The notes under the pieces were generated by a model, which worked only from the letters and a program-made list of their open reading frames with translations, had not been told where the DNA came from and made no database searches. This document shows positions 41,861 to 51,617 of a DNA stretch of 64,000 bases, piece by piece. Within the stretch, counting starts at the first letter, position 1. Each line of letters starts with the position of its first letter. Made by a program: the position numbers and the translations under genes. The stretch is taken from positions 248,001 through 312,000 of the forward strand of contig WHVA01000032.1 in assembly GCA_015179125.1 (NCBI GenBank). The letters run 5' to 3'. The stretch is from Gautieria morchelliformis. Taxonomy: Eukaryota > Basidiomycota > Agaricomycetes > Gomphales > Gomphaceae.

Positions 41861-42312
41861 TGTGAGGGCAACACTAATGACGAAGCCACAACCAAAGATA
41901 CTCAAGGAGATAAGAGCCGATACTAGGACAATGACCAACTGTGTAGTGGGTATCCTCAGAGATCAAGCTGAGGAAACACCACCACACGGGCTACAGTCTT
42001 ATAGCGCTGGCAAGGCTTACATAATAGGGGAGATGGAAACTTGTAGAAGGTTACGGAAAGTGACGGAAAGTGACATGTGACAGAAGGTGACATGTGACAG
42101 AAGGTGACATGTGACAGAAGGTGACATGTGACAGAAGGTGACATGTGACAGAAGGTGACATGTGACAGAAGGTGACATGTGACAGAAGGTGACATGTGAC
42201 AGAAGGTGACATGTGACAGAAGGTGATGGAAGGTTATGGAAACTGACGGAAGGTGACGGAAACTCATGGAAGGAAATAGAAACTTGTGGAAGGAAACACG
42301 TGAACCCTGACA
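41861..42312 (-). repeat. Solo LTR of the Ty3-C family inside Ty3-C integrase
   Basis: 452 bp with the same ends as the Ty3-C LTRs, flanked by CATGG at 41856-41860 and 42313-42317. It splits the integrase between AEFAYNN and HASTQTTPF. It is longer than its relatives because of a 17-bp tandem array in U3. A solo LTR means an entire element inserted here and was later removed by LTR-LTR recombination. Confidence 0.95.
42070..42222. repeat. Nine perfect tandem copies of a 17-bp unit
   Basis: GTGACATGTGACAGAAG repeated nine times without a mismatch, in the solo LTR's U3. The Ty3-C LTRs have only degenerate relatives of the unit. Confidence 0.95.
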
Positions 42313-42980
42313 CATGGATTCAGTTGTTATAGGCAAACTCGGCCAAGGATATCCATTCGAACCAATCAGCCTGACGCTGGTTGATGAATAGTCGAAGGTA
42401 TTGCTCAATCTCCTGATTAACCCTTTCAGTCTGTCCATCAGTTTGGGGGTGATAAGCAGTAGATGCAGCAACTTTGACACCAAGAAGTTTGTTCAGTTCA
42501 CGCATGAACTGGGAGATGAACTGTGTGCCTCGATCACTGATGATTTCTTCAGGGAGCCCATGAAGTTTCCAAACATGATCACGGAAGAGTCGGGCAACTC
42601 CTACCAAAGTTACATCTGAAGTGGTGGGAATGAATGACATGTGCACGCTTTGAGAGGCGATCGACGACAACAAGGAGAGCATCATAGCCATGACTGGTAG
42701 GCAGTTCTACGATCAAGTCAACAGACATAACCTGCCATCTACGGTCTGGGATATGGTTTGGTACAAGCCTGCCAATGGGAGAAGCAGGGAAGGTTTTTGT
42801 CCGGTTGCACAGGTCACAGGCCTTCACGTATTTTGCAATGTAACGTCCCATCCCAGGCCACCAGTAACTCCAAGCAACTAGTTCAGTGGTTCTCCAATGA
42901 CCAGGGTGACCGGTGAGAGGCATGTCATGGTGCGCTTTCACTATGTCATGTCGTAGTTTTGCATCAAGCAGCACGTACAC
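42313..42980 (-). pseudogene. Ty3-C integrase, zinc finger and core
   Basis: N-terminal H..H..C..C domain (KAHHDMPLTGHPGHWRTTE, KACDLCNRTK), then SVDLIVELP with the first catalytic Asp. A frameshift near 42660 changes frame to IISDRGTQF and DGQTERVNQEIEQY, so the second Asp and the Glu are kept. The solo LTR ends it after SLAEFAYNN. Confidence 0.87.
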
Positions 42981-43028
42981 TTTGTTGTGATAGAGGACAA
43001 GCCCATCCTGTTCAGACCACTCTTCTCC

Positions 43029-43985
43029 TCATAAATTCCCAGAGGAGCCCAGTTCTTTGAGAGCCTTGACAACCTTTTCATCCCGGTCTACACAGTTCCT
43101 TACTCGATTGAGGAAAGCATCACCTTCACCTGGGACTAACTGCGCGCCAGCCTCTGGGGGATTCGCCTTGATGTGGAACAAGTCAGGGGTAAGTAAGACT
43201 TGATTTTGGTTGTCTTCCTCCCCCCACTTATGATCCACATGTCGTGAGAGTGCATCAGGCTTGGCTGAATGATGACCAGGACGATGGATCAGCTCAAAAT
43301 CAAAGCGAGAGAGGTAGAGTGACCAGCGTGCTTGACGATGGTTCAGGTTTTGTGCAGTGCGGAAGTAGGTGAGATTCTGATGGTCATTGAGAATCTCAAT
43401 CTTGTGCTTCGTTCCCTCTAAGATGTGGCGCCATTCCTCTAATCCCCGAATCACAGAAAGAAGCTCCTTGTCATGGATGGCATAGTTGCGTTCAGCATCA
43501 TTGAGGCTTTTGGAGACGAACCCTACAGGCCTCCATTTGCCATCATCACATAGCTGGGACAGTACTGCTCCTGTGGCATAGGCTGAGGCATCTGTTTCAA
43601 GACGGAAATGTTTGTCTTGATCAGGGAGGACAAGGATCGGTGTTGAGGTGATGAGGAGTTTGAGCTTGTCGAAGGACGCTTGCTCTGGGCCATTTGGATC
43701 CCAAGACCATTGGGCATCCTGTTTTGTCAACTGGTTGAGGGGCTTTGCAATGTGTGAGAAGTCCTCCACAAATCTATGGTAGAAGTTGATGAAACCAAGG
43801 AATGATTTGACTTCAGTGACGTTACGTGGTATTGGCCAGTCCCGCACCCCTGCAACCTTGACTGGGTCCATGGCAACCTGTCCTTGAGAGAGGATGAGGC
43901 CGAGATACTCCACCTCTAGTTGCTCAAATAGGCATTTTTCAGGTTTGAGGTACAGGTTGTTGGCCCGGAGGATTTCAAGGACACG
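43029..43985 (-). pseudogene. Ty3-C RT thumb and RNase H
   Basis: Starts right after a TGA (43986-43988) at an Arg position. Reads VEYLGLILSQGQVAMDPVK, SFLGFINFYHRFVEDFS, RNase H with ETDASAYATGAVLSQL, YAIHDKELLSVIRGLEEW and ILNDHQNLTYF, and ends ALSRHVDHKWG before a linker. The catalytic acidic residues are mostly intact, although ILND replaces the usual TD context. Confidence 0.87.
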
Positions 43986-45320
43986 TCATACAATCCTACA
44001 ATGTTCTTCAAGCGACTCTGTGAAGATGAGAATGTCGTCCATGAACACCACTACAACCCCTTCATCGATGAGACTCTTGAAGATGTCATTCATCATCGTC
44101 TGGAAGGTTGCTGGGCTGTTCGTGAGTCCAAAGAACATGACTAGAGGTTCATACAGGCCCCTATTGTCCGAAAGGCTGCCTTCCACTCATCTCCCTCTTT
44201 TATGCGTACATTATTATATCCCCAGCGAATGTCAAGCTTTGTGAAGTATTTAGCCCTTCCAGCAGCAATCTTATTCATGATGTCTGGAACAAGGGGCAAA
44301 GGATAGGCATTCTTGATTGTTATATCATTGAGCTTCCGGTAGTCTTGCACAAATCTAAGACTGCCGTCCTTTTTCTTCACAAAGAAGACTGGAGATGCCA
44401 TAGGTGACTCGGAAGGACGGATACGATGGCTCTTCAGGTTCTCCTCAAGGAAGTTATCCAGTTCCCTTTGCTCAACCGGTGACATTGGGTAAACCTTTGT
44501 GCTGAAGGGTTGTGCACCTGGAGTGAGCTCAATTGCATGGTCCCAGGGCTTTCAAGGAGACAGTCCAGCCTGTACCAATCATTTCAGGACTCTCATTCAC
44601 AAAGATGACAAAGGTCCTGTCTCCTTCCTCAAGTAGGGAGCGGGTGTGCTGTATGGGAACCTCCTCTTGATCTACACTCTCTTCTGGAACAGTTTCGACT
44701 GTGGGCCCTCTGACAACAGGTCTGCCCCCACATGACTTGGGACAGCGTGTCATCTTCACATCTCCTGTATGCCAGTCAACTTCTGGGTTGTGTTCAATAA
44801 GCCATGTGTGACCAAGAATGATGGCAAGTCATCCAAGGCTTGTGATGGAGAATGTGGCACGTTCCATATGATCCCCAAAGGTGCATGTGAGGTCGACTTC
44901 TTCCTTGATTGAGCCAGCCTCATTTGGGGTACCATCAATATTGTAGACGGGGATGGCACGGGGTAGGGGCCGGGTCTGAAGTCTGTGTTCCCTTACAAAC
45001 TCCACATCGATGAACATCCCTGTAGCACCACTGTCAAGGAGGGAGTCAACTGCAAATGGATGCCCTGTGTCAATGGAGTGGACCTTGAGAGGTACTTTGG
45101 TGCATCAGCGGAGGTCAGCAGTATGGACATATAGAGGGACTGGAAGGTTTGCATTAGCAACTGGAGTGATGGGTTGGGTTTTTGGCATGGCTGGTTTGGT
45201 TTCAGTTCGATCAGGGATAGGAGAAGGATGCATCATATCGCCTGTGATCCCTATTGTACATGTTTCAAGAACTGAAAACCGATTCGTCGAGCGGGGCATG
45301 TCTTTCACCGCTGACTGGCC
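43986..45320 (-). pseudogene. Ty3-C aspartic protease and RT palm
   Basis: Protease: SLLDSGATGMFIDVEFV is intact, then TGA near 44829, then [79 protein letters not shown]; a frameshift near 44165; then MFFGLTNSPATFQTMMNDIF and the active site VVFMDDILIF (FMDD). It closes with a TGA at 43986. The stops fit loss of CGA arginine codons. Confidence 0.85.
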
Positions 45321-46426
45321 TAAAAACCCTTTCCTTCATCTTGGACAGGGGCTTCCACCTTCTGTTTGCATTCCTCCATCGCCGCTGCTACAAATTTAGA
45401 GACAATTGCTGCAATGTCTGCCTCTGTGAGGTTTACACGGATTCGTGGCTTGCGAGGTTCAGGACAGTCTGGTGAAATGTGACCAGGTCTCTTACAGTTG
45501 TAGCAGGTCCGTGTTTCGGTGCGGCGGCGGGATGAGTCAATGTCCATAGGTGTCGCATTACTGGGTGGTGCTGTGACAACAGGAGCCATAGCAGGAGTGT
45601 GGAGTGGTCGGGCAGGAGGAGGGCGATTAGGGACATGAGGTGTCTGTGCCTTCCTGACCTCTAACAGACAGCGATGATTGCGGTCAATCTGACAGGCTGC
45701 TTCCTTCCAGGCTCTGAGGTTGGATGGAAGAAGGGGCTGGGCGTGGATCTTGTCAAGGATACCTGCTGGAAGGCCACGAGCATAGGCATCCTCGAGTGCC
45801 TCATCATTAAAGCCTGTCCTGCCTGCCAGGATCTCAAATTGAGCCGTGTATTCATCTGCCGACATTCCTGACACCATCCTAAGGTCATGCAGTTTAGTGC
45901 GAGCCGTTCTGGCACGATCTGGGTCACCAAAGGCCTCCTCCACATGTTTAATGAACCCCTCCAGAGTGGATATAGAGGAGGTGCCATCAATGACAGCCTG
46001 TGTCTCATTGTGTGCCCATATCTCCGCAGAGCCTCCCGTCATGAAGGAAAGAGCATATAGGATCTTTGTGCGCTCATCTGGGAAGGATGCTGGCTGGACA
46101 GCGATGGATAACTTGATATACCTGATAAACCCTTCAGTCTCTGCACGGTCTCCATTGAACTTCTCCAGTTCTGCTGCTTTGATAGAGCGAGTAGATGGAG
46201 GGATACTGTGATGTACTGAGGGCGCAAGGGCTTGAGCAGCAGCAACAGCAGCGTTGGTGGCAGCATGGGCTAAGTGGTCGTGAACCTTAACAATCTGATT
46301 GTGCAGCTCCTGATTCTGCAGTTGAAGTTGCTGCAGCTGCTGTGCTTGGCTGGAAAGGAGGCCTTGAAGAAATGGCCCATGTTCACCCAAGGAGTCCCAG
46401 TATGCGTCTTGGAGTTGGTTTGCCAT
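45320..46426 (-). CDS. Ty3-C gag
   Basis: Intact frame of 368 codons from ATG 46426. The N-terminus has a Gln/Leu-rich coiled coil (SSQAQQLQQLQLQNQELHNQ) and an Ala-rich run. The capsid domain follows (FNGDRAETEGFIRYIKLSI, ILYALSFMTGGSAEIWAHNE, FIKHVEEAFGDPDRARTAR), then a zinc knuckle CYNCKRPGHISPDC (CX2CX4HX4C). The frame is open upstream into the LTR, but this ATG is the first after the LTR and is followed at once by the conserved start. It is the only intact retroelement ORF in the window. Confidence 0.88.
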   Translation of the reverse strand: MANQLQDAYWDSLGEHGPFLQGLLSSQAQQLQQLQLQNQELHNQIVKVHDHLAHAATNAAVAAAQALAPSVHHSIPPSTRSIKAAELEKFNGDRAETEGFIRYIKLSIAVQPASFPDERTKILYALSFMTGGSAEIWAHNETQAVIDGTSSISTLEGFIKHVEEAFGDPDRARTARTKLHDLRMVSGMSADEYTAQFEILAGRTGFNDEALEDAYARGLPAGILDKIHAQPLLPSNLRAWKEAACQIDRNHRCLLEVRKAQTPHVPNRPPPARPLHTPAMAPVVTAPPSNATPMDIDSSRRRTETRTCYNCKRPGHISPDCPEPRKPRIRVNLTEADIAAIVSKFVAAAMEECKQKVEAPVQDEGKGF

Positions 46427-46486
46427 AGGCTGAGATGAAGGCTGGTTAAGAAAAGTGTGTGGGGTCGTCCTATGAGCTTGATCTTC

Positions 46487-46874
46487 TGTGAGGGCAACAC
46501 TAATGACGAAGCCACAACCAAAGATACTCAAGGAGATAAGAGCCGATACTAGGACAATGACCAACTGTGTAGTGGGTATCCTCAGTTTATAACTCTACCA
46601 ACGATAGATACATGGGGACTTGCCTGTGTAGTGGGTATCCTCAGAGATCAAGCTGAGGAAACACCACCACACGGGCTACAGTCTTATAGCGCTGGCAAGG
46701 CTTACATAATAGGGGAGACGGAAACTTGTAGAAGGTTATGGAAGGTGATGGAAAGTGATGGAAGGTCACGGAATGTGACGGAAGGTGATGGAAGGTTATG
46801 GAAACTGACGGAAGGTGATGGAAACTCATGGAAGGAAATAGAAACTTGTGGAAGGAAACGCGTGAACCCTGACA
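46487..46874 (-). repeat. 5' LTR of Ty3-C
   Basis: 388 bp with the same ends as the 3' LTR. It carries an extra 59 bp: a 38-bp filler (46586-46623) plus a second copy of CTGTGTAGTGGGTATCCTCA(G), so that 21-bp direct repeats flank the filler. Confidence 0.92.
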
Positions 46875-46968
46875 TCACGCCAATTGACCGGTGCGCTTAA
46901 ATTCAGGTACACAAGCACTTAAATTTGGTACCTTCTGCACTGATTTATCAGTGCATAATGTACTTAAG

Positions 46969-46993
46969 TTAAGTGCCCAGTCTTCCTGCAGTG
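46969..46993. repeat. Terminal inverted repeat, right type (IS630/Tc1 family)
   Basis: TTAAGTGCCCAGTCTTCCTG then CAGTG. Related to the element ends at 34337 and 60823. Its partner end is not evident to the left; Ty3-C inserted close by. Confidence 0.6.
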
Positions 46994-47369
46994 TATTGGT
47001 CAGTATAAAAGTTTCCAAATATTAGCGGCTACCTCCACATGATACAACATTACCCACGCAAGCTGAGTCCTGCCTGTGTAAGTTGGCCACCATGACTAGT
47101 AGCGCTTCCCTGCGTCACAAAGGAGGACGAACATGTTTCCGATCTAATGTGAAAGTGAAGGGTGAGTCACTGATTGCCTAATCGGACCGTAGAGCTCAGA
47201 CTCATAAGTACCGTAAGCCTTTCACGGATCCAACATGGGGCCTATCCAATCACAAGAGACCCAACACAAAAATCTCAGAATCAGTGATCTACACCGTGAA
47301 TTGATACAAACATTACATTCAAAACAGGCTCTCCCTTCCAGATTCTAACATAAAAGTCCAATCGCGGTG

Positions 47370-48030
47370 TCATCCCACAACTGCAAGATCACACCTGCGA
47401 GCTTGAACATTTGCCGGCGTGGCCACATTGACTGCATAAATAACGACACGGCCACCAGTCCGATTTCCACACTCTTGGAGTCGGCCTGCCATCTGGCCGC
47501 AGCGTGAAGGTGTACCGGTATAGAGTCGTCAGCGTTACCCCACGGTCAGCGCGCCCCTCTTTCTGTACGGTTCGCCCTCTGTCTCAGCTCTCATCCGCTC
47601 ATGTCCCCTCCACTCCTCTCCCCTCCGTTCCTCTTGACTTGCTGCGGTCGCAGCATCCTGGGCTTGCTAAAGTGTGGTGCTTTTTTGCGAGGGTGGCTGC
47701 CCCCACGGGATACGCGACCAGGGACCTCTTGCTTTTCAACCTTGCCTTTGCTTTGCCCTTTTGGCGACGCTCGTGGTTGGCTTGAGAAGCGAATACTGGA
47801 GGCGATGCCTGGCCGCCTTCTGGGGATGAGAGCGCGGGGGTGGGGTGTGGCGGCGGAAGCGGTGGGATGCGGCATGACAGCGGAGGCGCGGGGATGGAGA
47901 GCAGCGGAAGCGGTTGAGGTGGCAGGAATGGGTGTGGCAGGATCACGGGGAAGGGCTGTAGGAACGCAACGCATGGTGCGGGGCCCGGTTATCCTGGAAG
48001 TACCCATACCGCTTCTGGGCTGCAACCCTA
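47370..48030. repeat. Repeat Y, copy 2
   Basis: Second copy of the repeat at 7559-8375. It lacks both the 220-bp tandem duplication and the palindrome, so it looks closer to the ancestral form. Upstream, TATAAAAGTTTCCAAATATT (46998) is shared with 27638, next to secreted protein gene D. Confidence 0.75.
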
Positions 48031-48035
48031 GGGAG

Positions 48036-48430
48036 GATAATCAAAATGGTCATGTGATACAGCATATATGAGTATATATTATATATTATAAGAGTATTAA
48101 TAACAACATATAGGAATATATAGTAGTATTTATAAGGAGAATAATAGATGTTATTAGAATATTCTGTATGTATATGTTTAAACATTTCGGAGATATATAT
48201 ACATATGAGACAGTATCTGACTACAAGATAGAATAACAGATACTTGGATAGATACTTCTAATAGATATGAGTAGGAGTATTAGTATGAATAGTTATAATG
48301 ATATAGTGTATCTTAACAGTGGGTAGAAAAAATAAGAAGAGGTGTTCTCCTCGGCGGAGCCGCCGCTGTAAGAGAGCTACGCTCTCTAGTTGGAGATTAT
48401 AGGTTTTTCTTGTCTTTTAGTATGATGTCA
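48036..48430. other. AT-rich tract ending in two GC hairpins
   Basis: Very AT-rich (TATATATTATATATTATAAG), then CTCGGCGGAGCCGCCGCTG and AGAGAGCTACGCTCTCT, the latter a perfect 7-bp hairpin. Possibly the end of an unidentified mobile element. Confidence 0.4.
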
Positions 48431-48710
48431 CATTGTGCCACCCCCATTGTTCTCAGAGTATATAGTGGGTCCACTTAGATTAGTAATACAGACTCCTCTT
48501 TCCCGCTCACTACCAGCTGCATCAGTAGTTCTGCGCAGTTTGTCACCTCCAGCGAGGCCTACCTCTCTACACCGCTCGGGGAGGGACAAAAGTAAATTTA
48601 TTTATATCCCAACAATAAGATTTCCATATATTTTCACCCTCTTCTTTTCTATAATCTGAGCATAAAATGGGTGAATCTACATATAATAAAAAGTTGCGAG
48701 CACCCGCCCA

Positions 48711-48832
48711 TGTATCACACACAGGGGGACAGCCAGATGGAACATGTCAACCAAGAACTCAAGCAGTACCTTCAGCTCTTTGTGAACAAGAGACAGGATG
48801 ACTGGGATGAACTCCTCCTGCTCGTTCTGACC
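48711..48832 (+). pseudogene. Ty3/gypsy integrase fragment
   Basis: About 38 residues readable: YHTQGDSQMEHVNQELKQYL then LFVNKRQDDWDELLLL. This is the segment around the catalytic Glu (normally DGQTERVNQE), most like Ty3-A's sequence. No flanking pol is present, so it is an isolated scrap. Confidence 0.8.
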
Positions 48833-48834
48833 TT

Positions 48835-50725
48835 TTCATTTTCTTGCCTTTCTTCTGTTTCTTGTTCTCCTCTACCTCACTCCCCTTTTCTTCCTCACCC
48901 CTGGCCTCGCTCTCCCTCACCACCATCTTCTCCACCCTTGCTTCCAAACTCTTCTTGACCCAATCCTTGCTGAAGTCTGCCTCCTTGACCTTTTGACGAA
49001 CCTTGGCCTCTTTCCTCTGCCACGGTTCTACCTAACCCTCCTTGTCATCCTTGCCCCACTTCCTTGTCTTACCCTCCTTTCCCTTACTTGCCTTGCCAGG
49101 ACCTCAGCAATGATGGGCAATGCTGCACCCCATGGCCTCATCCTACATCACATGCAAGCCCTGAGGTCTACATTGCCCTCGCCATTATCCACAGTCACCA
49201 TGGGCAAGCATATGTATGAGCGATCATGACATCAGGCACACATCTCCTCAGCTTTCCTCACGAGTTGCCACTTGCGAGGTCCACCATCGGCAAGCTTGTA
49301 CCCATACAAGGACAAGTCAGACAGGTGGTACACAAACAGCATCCGAGTATGCTACCAAGGGTTAGCAAGGTGATGAAATCAATCAAAGGACAAACTCACA
49401 TTGTTGGTTTTTGGGCCTTCTTGCCACAACTTCCACATGTCAATGACCTCGGTGTCAAGATTGGTTTTTAGGTGTTAATATCGTGTATTAGTTAACACAG
49501 CAAGTGCCCGAATAACTTGTGCGAAGAGATGTGCCGTTCGGCGAATAAGGTGAACCAATAAATGTTCAGAAGATAAGAGGGCTGCCCGAACTGGGCTCGC
49601 CCTATCTACAGTCGTAGCGAAAATAGCCCGTGGCACTTGACAATGTAACGTGCAAGGTGTCATGGAAAGGTTGTTTAAGTAGCAACAATCATTTCGCTGG
49701 CGATGGCACCCCTTCAGAGCCCTTCGCCGACAGCGCAGATAATAGTTCAAAGGCTAAGGTAACGAAGGTGAAGTATGAAAACTCACCAGTGATGCTTAAG
49801 TCCTCCTCTGGTTGAAGATAGGAATCCACAGGAGAGGGCTCAAGATGATGATCATAGCGAGGTCAAGTTTTGCACAAGATGGATGTATGATAATTGAACT
49901 GGGGAATATACATGCAAATGTAAACTACTTATATCGAATGCTCGTATGATATCAGCCAATAGGAAAGAGGCCGTCTGGAGTCAAGGTTTGGATAGGGGTG
50001 CGCAGTCAGGATACAAATAGATGAAACACAGGTACAATGGAATGGAAGAGGAGTGCAAACATGAAATGACAGTGAGGAAAGGGGACGAAGGTACTTATGT
50101 ATGAAAACACGCCTTGGGACCTGCATATACGCTACCCTGCACGGACTCTTCATCTGTTGGGTTGATCCCACACGATCTACGGGTAGGACGTCCTGCGAAT
50201 GCATTCCGGCCATATGGACACCTAAAGGGGTTGGATTGGGAAGATGATGGGGCCAGTGATGAACCATCATGCCGGGTAGAGGGTGTCGATCGTGTTTGAT
50301 GGCGTACCTGCTGTCAAATGATGCGAGCAGCGAATGGTCGTTCGGCAAATGGGGCGAACATAGAGGAGGAGTGGTCGAAGGGTAGGGTGAACTCAGGCGA
50401 AGCTGCAGGAGGAGCAATGAGGGGGAACGTAGAGACAGCGAGGTAAGGGAAATAGATGGGTCATGAGACTCGGCTTCATTGAGCCTCGGGACATCCCCAT
50501 GTCCAACCTTGGGCAAAACCTCACCTGAGGGTTCCACATCCTGAGTGAGGAGGGTCTGGTTGAAGGCATTGTTAACACTGTCAACATCAACAGCAGAGTT
50601 AAAGAGGGTTTGGGACAGGGGTGCACCATGGTTATCTGGCACTTGGTTTGCTGCCTCTGCACGACCTCCTTTTATCTAACCTTGGCAACGAGTTAAGCTT
50701 TGCCATTCCAGCAACTTAACACTGG
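48835..50725. other. No recognisable gene
   Basis: Pyrimidine-rich at 48.83-49.1 kb, giving long frames on both strands without family resemblance. The rest has short frames. A minus frame at 49929-50642 has poor composition and no motif. Confidence 0.3.
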
Positions 50726-50729
50726 GCTG

Positions 50730-50804
50730 GTGATCTAGATCCATGGAAAAGGTGAACCTTGTTCATATTGTGGCCTTGAGGGTCTCAGCCATAAGGGGGA
50801 GTAT
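50730..50804 (+). pseudogene. Gag zinc-knuckle end of element W2
   Basis: One frame reads GKGEPCSYCGLEGLSHKGEY then CKNP, a CX2CX6HX4C variant of the Gag knuckle. It abuts the W2 LTR through a purine run (ATAAGGGGGAGTAT), so gag is directly next to the 3' LTR with no pol between. Confidence 0.55.
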
Positions 50805-51321
50805 TGCAAGAACCCGGCCTTTGGCTGGCTACTTACCAGCACTACCTTTCTGCTGACCCGAGCCTTGTGATACTTGTTCCTGAGCCTTGTGATTCCACGC
50901 CTGACCCTGAGCTTATGCCCAAGCTTAACCCATGACCTTATCCCCTTAGTTATCTGTTCTGTTCCATCATGCATCAAATTAGTTATAATTATCTTGCCCG
51001 TATCCCTGCATATGCTCACCCCTGATCCTTATCTCGCCAGTATATAAACCCTCCTGCACGCACAATTATTCTTCAGTCTGAATATCAACTATCATACTCC
51101 CTTTGATCCTTAGCTAGTTTCTAAGTACTCACCTCTTGAATCAAACCTCGCCTCTTATTCAATTACCTAAGAAATTGGGACTTGTATGTAGGGCAGGCAC
51201 AGCACACAAGCTGAAGCCAAGTCCCTCTCCAACTTCCTTATTTGAACCTTGCTCCATAACCTCGGATTGGGTTTCATCTCCAAGCTTGGTCAACCTCCCT
51301 CTGAAGGATCGTGTCGTAACA
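50805..51321 (+). repeat. LTR of Ty3-type element W2
   Basis: 517 bp from TGCAAGAACCC to GTCGTAACA. It contains a TATA box (AGTATATAAACC near 51040) and an LTR 3' half that matches W1 at 22307-22445. It is followed by unrelated sequence, as expected for a 3' LTR or solo LTR. Confidence 0.65.
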
Positions 51322-51617
51322 GCTAGTAGAAATTTCATCCTTGAGATGATGAGTTCAATTTGCAGCTTTGATTCCTTATTTATCTTCTTTCGAAATGAAT
51401 GATTGTTTGTCAGACGAGATTGTGTCTAGGCATGAACGATCGGGAATTTCAATTACAGTAATGCCCACCATTTGGAAGGAGCATATGACGAAACTTTTGT
51501 AACGCATTCTACATCTTGTAACATATTTATACATCTTGTCGTTGCATCTTCAAGAAGGAACTCTACTTTTGTTGTGCCCCACTGTGACATCTGGGTCAAT
51601 AATAATTGCATAAGTAT
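51322..51617. other. No recognisable feature
   Basis: 3' flank of the W2 LTR and presumed 3' end of the minus-strand membrane protein gene. Confidence 0.35.

Larger units (their letters stand above)
40002..46874 (-). mobile_element. Ty3-C, Ty3/gypsy chromovirus with a nested solo LTR
   Basis: LTRs at 40002-40357 and 46487-46874, 5-bp duplications TCACG, and gag-protease-RT-RNase H-integrase-chromodomain read on the minus strand. It is related in layout to Ty3-A but with different LTRs. Frame is lost in several places, and a solo LTR of the same family interrupts the integrase. It inserted into DNA that includes a Tc1-family terminal repeat ending at 46993. Confidence 0.95.

Noticed and set aside
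42017-42313. Minus-strand repeat protein (VTCHLLSHVTFCHMSPS units)
   Set aside because: It is the translation of the nine 17-bp LTR units, not an independent gene.
47591-48025. Pro/Ala-rich minus-strand frame in repeat Y2 (and 7984-8331 in Y1)
   Set aside because: Frames are not conserved between the two copies of the repeat, so non-coding is more likely.
49929-50642. 237-codon minus-strand frame
   Set aside because: Unusual composition, no motif, no splice or repeat support, and overlapping frames of similar length on the same bases.
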